Positions 1 to 6,180 of a stretch of DNA of 6,180 nucleotides are shown one piece after another (the stretch's first letter is position 1; every line of letters starts with the position of its first letter). This DNA comes from an uncultured Rubrivivax sp. (lineage in GTDB: Bacteria > Pseudomonadota > Gammaproteobacteria > Burkholderiales > Burkholderiaceae_C). Location: contig CALJUI010000443.1 in assembly GCA_937975735.1 (NCBI GenBank), positions 1 through 6,180 of the forward strand, written 5' to 3'. The notes under the pieces were generated by a model. That model searched no databases and had not been told where the DNA came from. It saw only the letters and a program-made list of their open reading frames with translations. Position numbers and translations under genes: made by a program.

Positions 1-466
1 CGACCGCGCGTCCGATCTGTGCTTCCGCGCCCAGGACATCTCGCGCGCCGACCACGTGGCCTTCGCGCGCCACAGCATCGAGGCCAGCTTCGGCGCGGCG
101 ATGCCGGCCGACAAGCGCCTGGCGTTGCACGCCCAGTTCCCAGACGCCGAACACCCGGTCGTGCGCACCCATCCCGAGACCGGCGAGAAGGTGCTCTTCG
201 TCAACGCCTTCACGACCCACTTCACGAACTTCCACACGCCGGACAACGTGCGCGTCGGCCAGGACTTCACGCAGGGCGCCTCGCAGCTGCTGCAGTTCCT
301 GATCAACCAGGCGGCGATCCCCGAGTACCAGGTGCGCTTCCGCTGGAGGAAGAACAGCGTGGCGATGTGGGACAACCGCGCCACGCAGCACTACGCGGTG
401 ATGGACTACCCGCCCTGCCACCGAAAGATGGAGCGCGCCGGCATCGTCGGCGACGCCACCTACTGA
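1..466 (+). CDS. TauD/TfdA-family Fe(II)/2-oxoglutarate-dependent dioxygenase, 5'-truncated
   Basis: The C-terminal 154 residues are present, with complete codons starting at base 2; the N-terminal half lies left of the window. Family members use Fe(II), O2 and 2-oxoglutarate to hydroxylate a substrate, often cleaving a C-S or C-O bond (taurine, 2,4-D, alkyl sulfates). Seen here: the strand motif HPVVRTHPETG (residues 51-61 of the fragment), FVNAFTTHF just after it, and the C-terminal block WDNRATQHYAVMDY. In that block His130 matches the distal iron-binding histidine (His255 of E. coli TauD), and Arg141 and Arg145 match the two arginines (266 and 270) near the 2-oxoglutarate carboxylate. The HxD iron motif should lie about 25 residues before the left edge, so an intact active site cannot be confirmed. 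The ending ERAGIVGDATY resembles the usual family end. The stop is 28 bases before the next gene, suggesting co-transcription. The substrate cannot be told from this part. Family call is secure. Confidence 0.93.
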   Translation, partial: DRASDLCFRAQDISRADHVAFARHSIEASFGAAMPADKRLALHAQFPDAEHPVVRTHPETGEKVLFVNAFTTHFTNFHTPDNVRVGQDFTQGASQLLQFLINQAAIPEYQVRFRWRKNSVAMWDNRATQHYAVMDYPPCHRKMERAGIVGDATY

Positions 467-494
467 GCTTGCATCAACCCTTCAAGGATCCACC

Positions 495-1553
495 ATGAAC
501 TTCCTCGACGGCTCGCTGTTCCCGGAGAACCAGGACAAGCTCGTCATCACCGCCGCGCCCTACGGGCCCGAGTGGATTCCATCCGACTTCCCCGAGGACA
601 TCCCGGTGACGATGGCCGAGCAGGTGCAGAAGGCGGTCGATTGCTACAACGCCGGCGCCACCGTGCTGCACCTGCACGTGCGCGAGCTCGATGGCAAGGG
701 CAGCAAGCGCCTGAGCAAGTTCAACGAGCTGATCGCCGGCGTTCGCCAGGTCGTGCCGGACATGATCATCCAGGTCGGCGGCTCGATCTCGTTCGCGCCG
801 GAGAGCGACGGTGCGGCGGCCAAGTGGCTCTCCGACGACACGCGCCACATGCTGGCCGAACTCGAGCCCAGGCCCGACCAGGTGACGGTGACGGTGAACA
901 CCTCGCAGATGAATGTCGTCGAGCAGATGGACGCGGCCGACATCGCCGGCACCTCGCTGGCCGAGCCGGAAAACTTCCGCGCCTACTCCGAGATGATCGT
1001 GCCGTCGACGCCGAGCTTCTTCGAGGAGCACGTCAGGCGCCTGTCGGCCCGCGGCATCCAGAGCGCCTTCCAGTTCTACAACATCAACAGCTTCGAGACC
1101 GTCGAGCGCCTGATGCGCCGCGGCATCTACAAGGGCCCGCTCGTGTGCAACTGGGTCGCCATCGGCGGCGGCATGGACCAGCCGACGGTCTACAGCCTGG
1201 CGAACTTCCTGCGCGCGATCCCCGACGGCGCGATGCTGACGGTGGAGAGCAGCATGCGCAACGTGCTGCCGATCAACATGATGGGCATCGCGATGGGCCT
1301 GCACGTGCGCTGCGGCATCGAGGACAACCTCTGGAACCAGTCGCGCACCGAGAAGATGTCCACCGTCAGGCAGATCGAGCAGCTGGTGCGCATCTCGCGC
1401 GAGTTCGGCCGCGAGATCGCCAGCGGCAGGGAGGCGCGCGAGATCTGCAAGATCGGCGTCTTCTACGACAGCGTCGAGGAGACGCTGGCGGCGAACGGCT
1501 TCGCGCCGAATCCCAGGGGCGGGCAGCAGGGCTATCTGCGCAAGGCGGCCTGA
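495..1553 (+). CDS. BKACE-family (DUF849) beta-keto acid cleavage enzyme
   Basis: A complete 352-residue protein. Characterised family members are cytoplasmic Zn-dependent TIM-barrel enzymes that condense a beta-keto acid with acetyl-CoA and release acetoacetate plus the CoA ester of the remainder; the founding example, Kce, acts in lysine fermentation, and others act on dehydrocarnitine and similar acids. Seen here: the N-terminal strand VITAAPYG (17-24), the IPVT segment (36-39), the zinc motif HLHVRE with His59 and His61, and the C-terminal motif RCGIEDN (272-278). The spacing of Arg272, Glu276 and Asp277 equals that of Arg226, Glu230 and Asp231 in Kce, where the glutamate is the third zinc ligand. 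The protein seems longer than Kce, with extra sequence around 100-145 and a C-terminal extension. The start is ATG with AAGGA at 484-488, six bases upstream. Often annotated as 3-keto-5-aminohexanoate cleavage protein, but no lysine-fermentation partner is nearby, so that name should not be taken as the substrate. Confidence 0.93.
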   Translation: MNFLDGSLFPENQDKLVITAAPYGPEWIPSDFPEDIPVTMAEQVQKAVDCYNAGATVLHLHVRELDGKGSKRLSKFNELIAGVRQVVPDMIIQVGGSISFAPESDGAAAKWLSDDTRHMLAELEPRPDQVTVTVNTSQMNVVEQMDAADIAGTSLAEPENFRAYSEMIVPSTPSFFEEHVRRLSARGIQSAFQFYNINSFETVERLMRRGIYKGPLVCNWVAIGGGMDQPTVYSLANFLRAIPDGAMLTVESSMRNVLPINMMGIAMGLHVRCGIEDNLWNQSRTEKMSTVRQIEQLVRISREFGREIASGREAREICKIGVFYDSVEETLAANGFAPNPRGGQQGYLRKAA

Positions 1554-1556
1554 TCG

Positions 1557-2153
1557 GTGCACGACGTGAGCGCCGAGCCGACGATCCTCATCGTGCCGGG
1601 GCTGCGCGACGCCGTCGCGCAGCACTGGCAGACCCTGCTCGAGGCGCGCCTGCGCGCCGACGGCCGACCGGTGGCCGCCGTGCCGCCGATGGGCCGCGAC
1701 GACCTCGACTGCGCGCGCCGCGTGGCGGCGATCGAGGAGGCCGCCGCTTCGATCGACGGTCCGATCGTCATCGTCGCGCACAGCGGCGGCTGCATCATGG
1801 TGGCGCACTGGGCGCGGCAGAGCGCCCGCAAGGTGCGGGGTGCGCTGCTGGCGACGCCGCCCGACTTCGATTCGCCGATGCCCGAGGGATACCCGTCGAT
1901 CGAGGCGCTCGGCGCGGGCGGCTGGCTGCCTGTGCCGCGTGAGCGATTGCCGTTCCGCAGCATCGTCGCCGCCAGCCGCAACGACCCGCTCGGCCGCTTC
2001 CGCCGCGTGGCCGATCTGGCGCGGGCCTGGGGCAGCAGGCTGCACGACCTCGGCGCCGTCGGCCACCTGAACCCCGCCTCGGGCTACGGTGACTGGCCGC
2101 AGGCCGACCACTTCATCTCGCGCCTGGCCGCCGTGCCGGCCGCAGCCCATTGA
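1557..2153 (+). CDS. RBBP9/YdeN-type alpha/beta serine hydrolase
   Basis: A small 198-residue alpha/beta hydrolase, probably cytoplasmic, with no signal peptide or membrane helix. Seen here: strand 1 and oxyanion region ILIVPGL (10-16) followed by HW (23-24), typical of the RBBP9 family; the nucleophile motif VAHSGGC with Ser76; Asp143 in SRNDPLGRF; and His170 in GHLNPASGYGDW. These give a full Ser-Asp-His triad at the usual family spacing and length. The elbow reads H-S-G-G where many relatives have H-S-L-G. The start is GTG at 1557, three bases after the stop of the preceding gene, so translational coupling is likely; AAGG at 1542-1545 may serve as a weak ribosome site. A second GTG at 1566 would shorten the protein by three residues and cannot be excluded. 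Natural substrates of the family are largely unknown; in this setting it could hydrolyse an ester, lactone or thioester intermediate, which is inference. Confidence 0.85.
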   Translation: MHDVSAEPTILIVPGLRDAVAQHWQTLLEARLRADGRPVAAVPPMGRDDLDCARRVAAIEEAAASIDGPIVIVAHSGGCIMVAHWARQSARKVRGALLATPPDFDSPMPEGYPSIEALGAGGWLPVPRERLPFRSIVAASRNDPLGRFRRVADLARAWGSRLHDLGAVGHLNPASGYGDWPQADHFISRLAAVPAAAH

Positions 2154-2184
2154 AGCACGCCAAGACCGGCCCGCGACACCCGAC

Positions 2185-2189
2185 AGGAG
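2185..2189 (+). promoter_or_regulatory. Shine-Dalgarno site fixing the start of the quinone reductase
   Basis: AGGAG lies ten bases before the ATG at 2200. The open frame extends upstream to 2089, inside the hydrolase gene, but the protein homology to QorA begins only at the ATG at 2200 (MARAIRFHRTGGPE), so this site decides the start. Confidence 0.75.
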
Positions 2190-2199
2190 ACAAGACCCC

Positions 2200-3192
2200 A
2201 TGGCCCGTGCCATCCGCTTCCACCGCACCGGCGGCCCCGAGGTGCTCGAGCTCGAGACCGTCGACGTCGGCGCGCCCGGCCCGGGCCAGGCGCGCGTGCG
2301 GCACAGCTACATCGCCGTCAACTTCATCGACATCTACTTCCGCACCGGACGCTACCCGCACCCGCTGCCGGCCGGCCTGGGCAGCGATGCCGTCGGCGTG
2401 GTCGAGGCGGTCGGCGACGGCGTCACGGACATCCGGGTCGGCGACCGCGTCGGCTACCTGCTCGGGCCGCAGGGCGCCTACAGCGACGTGCGCGTGATGC
2501 CGGCCGAGGTGCTGATCCCGCTGCCCGACGGGATCGACGACCGCAGCGCAGCCACGCTGATGATGAAGGGGCTGACCGCGCAGTACCTGTTCCGGCAGGT
2601 CTATCCGCTGCAGGGCGGCGAAACGATCCTGTACCACGCCGCCGCCGGCGGCGTCGGCTCGGTGGCCTGCCAGTGGGCGCGCGCGCTCGGCGTGACGATG
2701 ATCGGCACCGTCAGCACCGAGGCCAAGGCCGAGGTCGCGCGCGCCAACGGCTGCGCGCACGTCATCGTCACCGGCGGCATGACGCCTGAGGACATGACGC
2801 GCGAGATCCCGAAGCGCGTCAAGGAGATCACCGGCGGCGCCGGCGTGCCGGTGGTCTACGACTCGGTCGGCAAGGACACGCTGATGGCCTCGCTCGAGAG
2901 CCTGCAGGTGCGCGGCACCCTGGTCAGCAACGGCACCACCTCGGGCCCGGTGGTGATCGACACCACGCTGCTGGCGGTGAAGGGCTCGATCTGGGTCACG
3001 CGGCCGGCGATGGTGCACTACGCGACGCCGCGCGCGCAGATGCTGGCGATGGCCCACGAGCTCTTCGAGCACGTGCTGGCCGGCCGCATCCATGGCGAGC
3101 CCAAGCAGCAGTTCGCGCTCGCCGACGCCGCCGACGCGCACCGCGCGCTCGAGTCGCGCCGCACCACCGGCGCCACCGTGCTGGTGCCCTGA
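2200..3192 (+). CDS. NADPH:quinone oxidoreductase, QorA-like (zeta-crystallin-type MDR)
   Basis: A complete 330-residue medium-chain reductase that strongly resembles E. coli QorA (about 327 residues) along its whole length. Family members transfer hydride from NADPH to quinones or to alpha,beta-unsaturated carbonyls and need no zinc. Seen here: the N-terminal catalytic domain with VNFIDIYFRTG (40-50), where Asn replaces the zinc-ligand Cys of alcohol dehydrogenases; GLGSDAVGVVEAVG (59-72); GDRVGY (81-86); the nucleotide-binding glycine motif HAAAGGVGS (146-154) followed by ACQWARALG; the VVYDSVGKDT segment (218-227); VTRP (266-269); and the C-terminal LESRRTTGATVLVP. No structural zinc cysteine cluster is present. 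The gene lies 46 bases after the hydrolase and 26 before the transporter. In this operon it may reduce an enone or quinone intermediate or dispose of a reactive one; the substrate is not shown. The family call is firm, and a crotonyl-CoA-reductase-like role is an unlikely alternative. Confidence 0.93.
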   Translation: MARAIRFHRTGGPEVLELETVDVGAPGPGQARVRHSYIAVNFIDIYFRTGRYPHPLPAGLGSDAVGVVEAVGDGVTDIRVGDRVGYLLGPQGAYSDVRVMPAEVLIPLPDGIDDRSAATLMMKGLTAQYLFRQVYPLQGGETILYHAAAGGVGSVACQWARALGVTMIGTVSTEAKAEVARANGCAHVIVTGGMTPEDMTREIPKRVKEITGGAGVPVVYDSVGKDTLMASLESLQVRGTLVSNGTTSGPVVIDTTLLAVKGSIWVTRPAMVHYATPRAQMLAMAHELFEHVLAGRIHGEPKQQFALADAADAHRALESRRTTGATVLVP

Positions 3193-3218
3193 ACCTCGCC
3201 GCGCCGACGGAGCCGCCG

Positions 3219-4571
3219 ATGCAAGTGCACGCCACCCCCGCCGCGCAGGGTCAGGGCGACTACCTGGTCGGCCGCGGCGCGGCCTGGTTCGGCTTCGCGA
3301 TGACCTTCGCGCTGATGCTGTTCGACTACATCGACCGCCAGGTGATCGTCTCGCTGTTTCCCTACATCAAGGCCGAGTGGGGGCTGTCGGACACGCAGCT
3401 CGGCTCGCTGGTGTCGGTGGTGTCGGTGACGGTCGCGCTCGGCGCGCTGCCGATCGCGCTGCTCGCCGACCGCACCAGCCGCGTCAAGAGCATCGTCGCG
3501 ATGGCCACCGTGTGGAGCCTGGCGTCGATCGCCTGCATGTTCACGCGCAACTTCGGCCAGCTGTTCGCGGCGCGCGCGCTGGTCGGGTTGGGCGAGGCCG
3601 GCTACGGCTCGGTCGGCGCGGCGCTGATCGCCAGCGTCTTCCCGGCGCGGCTTCGCGCACGCCTGCTGGCGGCCTTCTTCGCCGCCGCCTCGCTGGGCTC
3701 GGTGCTCGGCGTGCTGCTCGGCGGCGTCATCGCCTCGCGATGGGGCTGGCAGGCGGCCTTCGGCGTCGTCGGCGTGCCCGGGCTCGTGCTGGCGCTGCTG
3801 TACCTGAAGGTGCGCGACTACAAGACGGTCGCGCTGACGCCGACGCTCGACGCGGCCGCTGGCTCGACCGGCAGCGCCGCGGCCTTCATCGCCAGGGCGC
3901 TGATGCGCTCGCGCACGATGCTGTGGGTCTGCCTGGGCGGCGCGGCGCAGCTGATCGTGGTGTCGGCGGTCTGGTCCTGGCTGCCGAGCTTCCTGAACCG
4001 TTTCCACGACGTGCCTGCGGCGCAGGCCGGCGGCCGCGCCGCCCTCGTCGTGCTGCTCGGCGCCGCCGGGGCGGTGGTCTGGGGCTTCGTCGTCGACCGC
4101 GCCGGCGAGGTGCGCGCGCGCCGCAAGCTGCAGGTGATGGCGATGCTCTGCGTGGTGACGCTGGCGGTGCTGCTGCCGACCTTCGCCGCCACCGGCGCGG
4201 CCGGCCTGGCGGTGCCGCAGCAGTTCGCGCTGATCGCGTTCGGCGGCTTCCTGATGACCTGCACCGTCGGCCCGGTGTCGGCGATCGTCATCGACGTCAT
4301 CCATCCCGGCGTGCGCGCCACCGGCGCGTCGGTGCTGGCGCTGTTCCAGAACCTGCTCGGCCTGGCGGTGGGGCCAATCGTCACCGGCGCGCTGTCCGAC
4401 CGGCTCGGGCTGGAGGCCGCGCTGACGCTGGTGCCGCTGTTCGGCCTGCTGGCCGCCGGCTTCTTCCTGCTGGCCGCGCGCAGCTACGAGGCCGACATCC
4501 ACCGCGTCGAGAACGTGACGGTCGACGCCGAAGCACCGCCGGACGCGACGCCCGCCGCCGCCGTCACCTGA
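3219..4571 (+). CDS. MFS transporter, spinster-like/organic-acid carrier
   Basis: A complete 450-residue inner-membrane carrier with about twelve predicted helices (roughly 21-46, 60-83, 90-108, 113-140, 148-173, 177-197, 232-258, 272-294, 304-322, 333-360, 367-391, 398-420) and a central loop near 198-231. Seen here: FDYIDRQVI (35-43) in helix 1, common in spinster-like and anion-carrier subfamilies; the MFS motif A-like loop LLADRTSRVK (81-90) between helices 2 and 3; GLGEAGYG (123-130) in helix 4; and a second-half relic of motif A, VDRAGEVRARRK (292-303). The hydrophilic C-terminal tail (421-450) is rich in Asp, Glu, Ala and Pro. The start is ATG at 3219 with GGAG at 3209-3212, six bases upstream. 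Placement inside a catabolic gene run suggests uptake of the growth substrate, probably a carboxylate, by proton symport; export of a toxic intermediate is the alternative. The substrate cannot be read from sequence. Confidence 0.92.
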   Translation: MQVHATPAAQGQGDYLVGRGAAWFGFAMTFALMLFDYIDRQVIVSLFPYIKAEWGLSDTQLGSLVSVVSVTVALGALPIALLADRTSRVKSIVAMATVWSLASIACMFTRNFGQLFAARALVGLGEAGYGSVGAALIASVFPARLRARLLAAFFAAASLGSVLGVLLGGVIASRWGWQAAFGVVGVPGLVLALLYLKVRDYKTVALTPTLDAAAGSTGSAAAFIARALMRSRTMLWVCLGGAAQLIVVSAVWSWLPSFLNRFHDVPAAQAGGRAALVVLLGAAGAVVWGFVVDRAGEVRARRKLQVMAMLCVVTLAVLLPTFAATGAAGLAVPQQFALIAFGGFLMTCTVGPVSAIVIDVIHPGVRATGASVLALFQNLLGLAVGPIVTGALSDRLGLEAALTLVPLFGLLAAGFFLLAARSYEADIHRVENVTVDAEAPPDATPAAAVT

Positions 4572-4586
4572 ACGCCCAGACCACCG

Positions 4587-4611
4587 CGGCGCCCCGCGCA
4601 CGAGGGCGCCG
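4587..4611 (+). other. GC-rich inverted repeat in the transporter-ligase gap
   Basis: Perfect 8-bp arms, CGGCGCCC at 4587-4594 and GGGCGCCG at 4604-4611, enclose a 9-base loop. No run of T follows, so this is not a standard intrinsic terminator. It sits 15 bases before the Shine-Dalgarno site of the ligase gene and could form an mRNA hairpin that affects stability or relative expression. In DNA this rich in G+C, such a stem can also arise by chance. Confidence 0.35.
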
Positions 4612-4636
4612 GATCGACCACGACCGGAGAGAAACC

Positions 4637-6180
4637 ATGAACGGACTGATGATGCAGCAGCCGCTGCTGATCTCCTCGCTGCTGAAGCATGCCGAGACCC
4701 ACCACGGCGAGCAGGAGGTGGTCTCGCGCCGCGTCGAAGGCGACCTGCACCGCACCACCTACCGCGAGCTGGCGGCGCGCTCGCGCCGCATGGCGCAGGC
4801 GCTGGCCGCGCGCGGCATTCGCTTCGGCGACCGCGTCGCCACGCTGGCCTGGAACGGCTACCGGCACATGGAGCTGTACTACGCGGCCTCGGGCTCGGGC
4901 GCCGTGTTGCACACGCTGAACCCGCGCCTGCACCCGGACCAGGTGGTGTGGATCGCCGACCATGCCGAAGACCGGATCCTGTTCTTCGACCTGACCTTCC
5001 TGCCGCTGATCGAGGCCGTGGCCGACCGCGTGAAGACGGTCAAGGCCTTCGTCGCGATGACCGATCGCGCGCACATGCCCACCAGCGCAAGGCTGCCGGG
5101 CCTGCTGTGCTACGAGGACCTGATCGACGCCGAGGACGGCGCCTTCGACTGGCCCGACTTCGACGAGAACACCGCCAGTTCCCTCTGCTACACCTCGGGC
5201 ACCACCGGCAACCCGAAGGGCGCGCTCTACAGCCACCGCTCGACGCTGCTGCACACCTACGCCGCCGCGCTGCCCGATGCGCTGAACTGCTCGGCGCGCG
5301 ACACCATCCTGCCGGTGGTGCCGATGTTCCACGTCAACGCCTGGGGCCTGCCCTATGCGGCCTGCATGGTCGGCGCCAAGCTGGTCTTTCCCGGCCCCTT
5401 TCTCGACGGCAAGAGCCTGCACGAACTGTTCGAGAGCGAGGGCGTGACGATGTCGGCCGGCGTGCCGACCGTCTGGCAGGGCCTGCTGACCCATGTGGAG
5501 GCGAACAACCTGAAGTTCGGGACGATGCGCCGCACCGTCATCGGCGGCGCCGCGTGCCCGCCGGCGATGATGCGCGCCTTCCAGGAACGCTACGACGTGC
5601 AGGTGCTGCACGCCTGGGGCATGACCGAGATGAGTCCGCTGGGCACCGTCTGCACGCTCAAGCCCAAGCACCAGGCGCTGGACGCCGACGCGCGCATGGC
5701 GGTGCAGGCCAAGCAGGGGCGCGCGGTGTTCGGCGTCGACATGAAGATCGTCGGCGAGGACGGGCAGGCGCTGCCGCACGACGGCCAGGCCGCCGGCGAA
5801 CTGCTGGTGCGCGGGCCGTGGATCATCGAGAGCTACTTCAAGGGCGAGGGCGGTGACCCGCTGGTCGACGGCTGGTTCCCGACCGGCGACGTCGCCACCA
5901 TCGACGCCGATGGCTACATGCAGATCACCGACCGCAGCAAGGACGTCATCAAGTCCGGCGGCGAATGGATCGGCTCGATCGACCTCGAGAACATCGCGAT
6001 GGCGCACCCCGGCGTGGCGATGGCGGCCTGCATCGGCGTGCCGCACCCGAAGTGGGACGAGCGGCCGCTGCTCGTGGTGGTGAAGAAGGCTGGCGCCGCG
6101 CCGACGCGCGACGAGCTGCTCGCCTTCTACGAAGGCAAGATCGCCAAGTGGTGGACGCCCGACGACGTGGTCTTCGTCGA
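4637..6180 (+). CDS. Acyl-CoA ligase, AMP-binding (ANL) superfamily, DmdB/AlkK-like, 3'-truncated
   Basis: The first 514 residues are present; the frame is open to the right edge, and relatives are about 540-550 residues long. The enzyme activates a carboxylic acid with ATP to an acyl-adenylate, then forms the CoA thioester. Seen here: the phosphate-binding motif YTSGTTGNPKG (185-195); VPMFHVNAWG (228-237); GVPTVWQGLL (275-284); the adenine-binding HAWGMTEMSPLG (325-336); GWFPTGD (412-418) with the ribose-binding Asp418; and the hinge DRSKDVIKSGGEWI (432-445). The catalytic lysine motif near the C-terminus should fall just past the window. The start is ATG at 4637 with GGAGA at 4626-4630, six bases upstream. 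Close relatives are annotated either as long- or medium-chain fatty acid:CoA ligase or as 3-(methylthio)propionyl-CoA ligase; the sequence alone does not decide between them. As last visible gene of the run it could activate the pathway's acid or a product. Ligase activity is highly likely; the chain length is open. Confidence 0.93.
   Translation, partial: MNGLMMQQPLLISSLLKHAETHHGEQEVVSRRVEGDLHRTTYRELAARSRRMAQALAARGIRFGDRVATLAWNGYRHMELYYAASGSGAVLHTLNPRLHPDQVVWIADHAEDRILFFDLTFLPLIEAVADRVKTVKAFVAMTDRAHMPTSARLPGLLCYEDLIDAEDGAFDWPDFDENTASSLCYTSGTTGNPKGALYSHRSTLLHTYAAALPDALNCSARDTILPVVPMFHVNAWGLPYAACMVGAKLVFPGPFLDGKSLHELFESEGVTMSAGVPTVWQGLLTHVEANNLKFGTMRRTVIGGAACPPAMMRAFQERYDVQVLHAWGMTEMSPLGTVCTLKPKHQALDADARMAVQAKQGRAVFGVDMKIVGEDGQALPHDGQAAGELLVRGPWIIESYFKGEGGDPLVDGWFPTGDVATIDADGYMQITDRSKDVIKSGGEWIGSIDLENIAMAHPGVAMAACIGVPHPKWDERPLLVVVKKAGAAPTRDELLAFYEGKIAKWWTPDDVVFV

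Noticed and set aside
467..494. Possible promoter or terminator between the dioxygenase and BKACE genes
   Set aside because: The 28-base gap holds only the Shine-Dalgarno site (484-488) and no stem with a T tract or recognisable -35/-10 pair.
572..1942. Long + strand frame (456 codons) overlapping the BKACE and hydrolase genes in another phase
   Set aside because: The translation is almost entirely Arg, Ala, Gly, Asp and Pro. It is an out-of-phase shadow of two genes with intact catalytic motifs.
2089..2199. Upstream extension of the quinone reductase frame
   Set aside because: These 37 codons overlap the hydrolase gene, do not resemble QorA, and precede a clear AGGAG and ATG at 2185-2202.
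474..2228. Long open frame on the minus strand (584 codons) opposite the BKACE and hydrolase genes
   Set aside because: The translation is rich in Arg, Ala, His, Asp and Val without any recognisable domain. It lies opposite two well-supported genes, and stop-free antisense frames are expected in DNA with G or C at most third codon positions.
3018..4601. Long open frame on the minus strand (527 codons) opposite the transporter gene
   Set aside because: It has low-complexity Arg/Gln/His/Gly composition and no family motif, and it mirrors the codon bias of the transporter gene.
4484..6046. Long open frame on the minus strand (520 codons) opposite the ligase gene
   Set aside because: No domain is recognisable, composition is of antisense type, and the opposite strand carries a ligase with all expected motifs.
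1..6180. CRISPR array, tRNA, insertion sequence or phage-related content
   Set aside because: No spaced direct repeats, tRNA-like folds, transposase motifs or terminal inverted repeats were seen. The window is nearly filled by metabolic genes of uniform composition.

Overview
The window is a very G+C-rich stretch with G or C at almost every third codon position. It is packed with genes that all read on the + strand. Protein styles (a QorA-like reductase, a DmdB/AlkK-like acyl-CoA ligase, a spinster-type MFS carrier) and codon use suggest a betaproteobacterium of the Burkholderiales. That placement is inference from composition and recalled family resemblance, not from a marker gene.

Layout, left to right: (1) the C-terminal half of a TauD/TfdA-type Fe(II)/2-oxoglutarate dioxygenase, cut by the left edge and ending at 466; (2) a complete BKACE-family (DUF849) beta-keto acid cleavage enzyme, 495-1553; (3) a small RBBP9/YdeN-type serine hydrolase starting with GTG three bases later, 1557-2153; (4) a QorA-like NADPH:quinone oxidoreductase, 2200-3192; (5) a 12-helix MFS transporter, 3219-4571; (6) an acyl-CoA ligase of the AMP-binding (ANL) superfamily starting at 4637 and cut by the right edge. 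Gaps are 28, 3, 46, 26 and 65 bases, so there is no gene-free stretch over 100 bases. Most starts have a clear Shine-Dalgarno sequence. No RNA gene, mobile element, CRISPR array or convincing terminator was seen.

Same-strand packing suggests one transcript. Taken together, the genes look like a catabolic operon for an organic acid. The MFS protein would import the substrate, the dioxygenase would hydroxylate or cleave it, the reductase and hydrolase would process intermediates, BKACE would split a beta-keto acid with acetyl-CoA into acetoacetate plus a new acyl-CoA, and the ligase would activate a carboxylic acid. The individual family calls are well supported; the pathway and the substrate are inference. 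No wholly new system type is evident. The most interesting point is this particular combination of a dioxygenase and a BKACE enzyme with an unassigned substrate.
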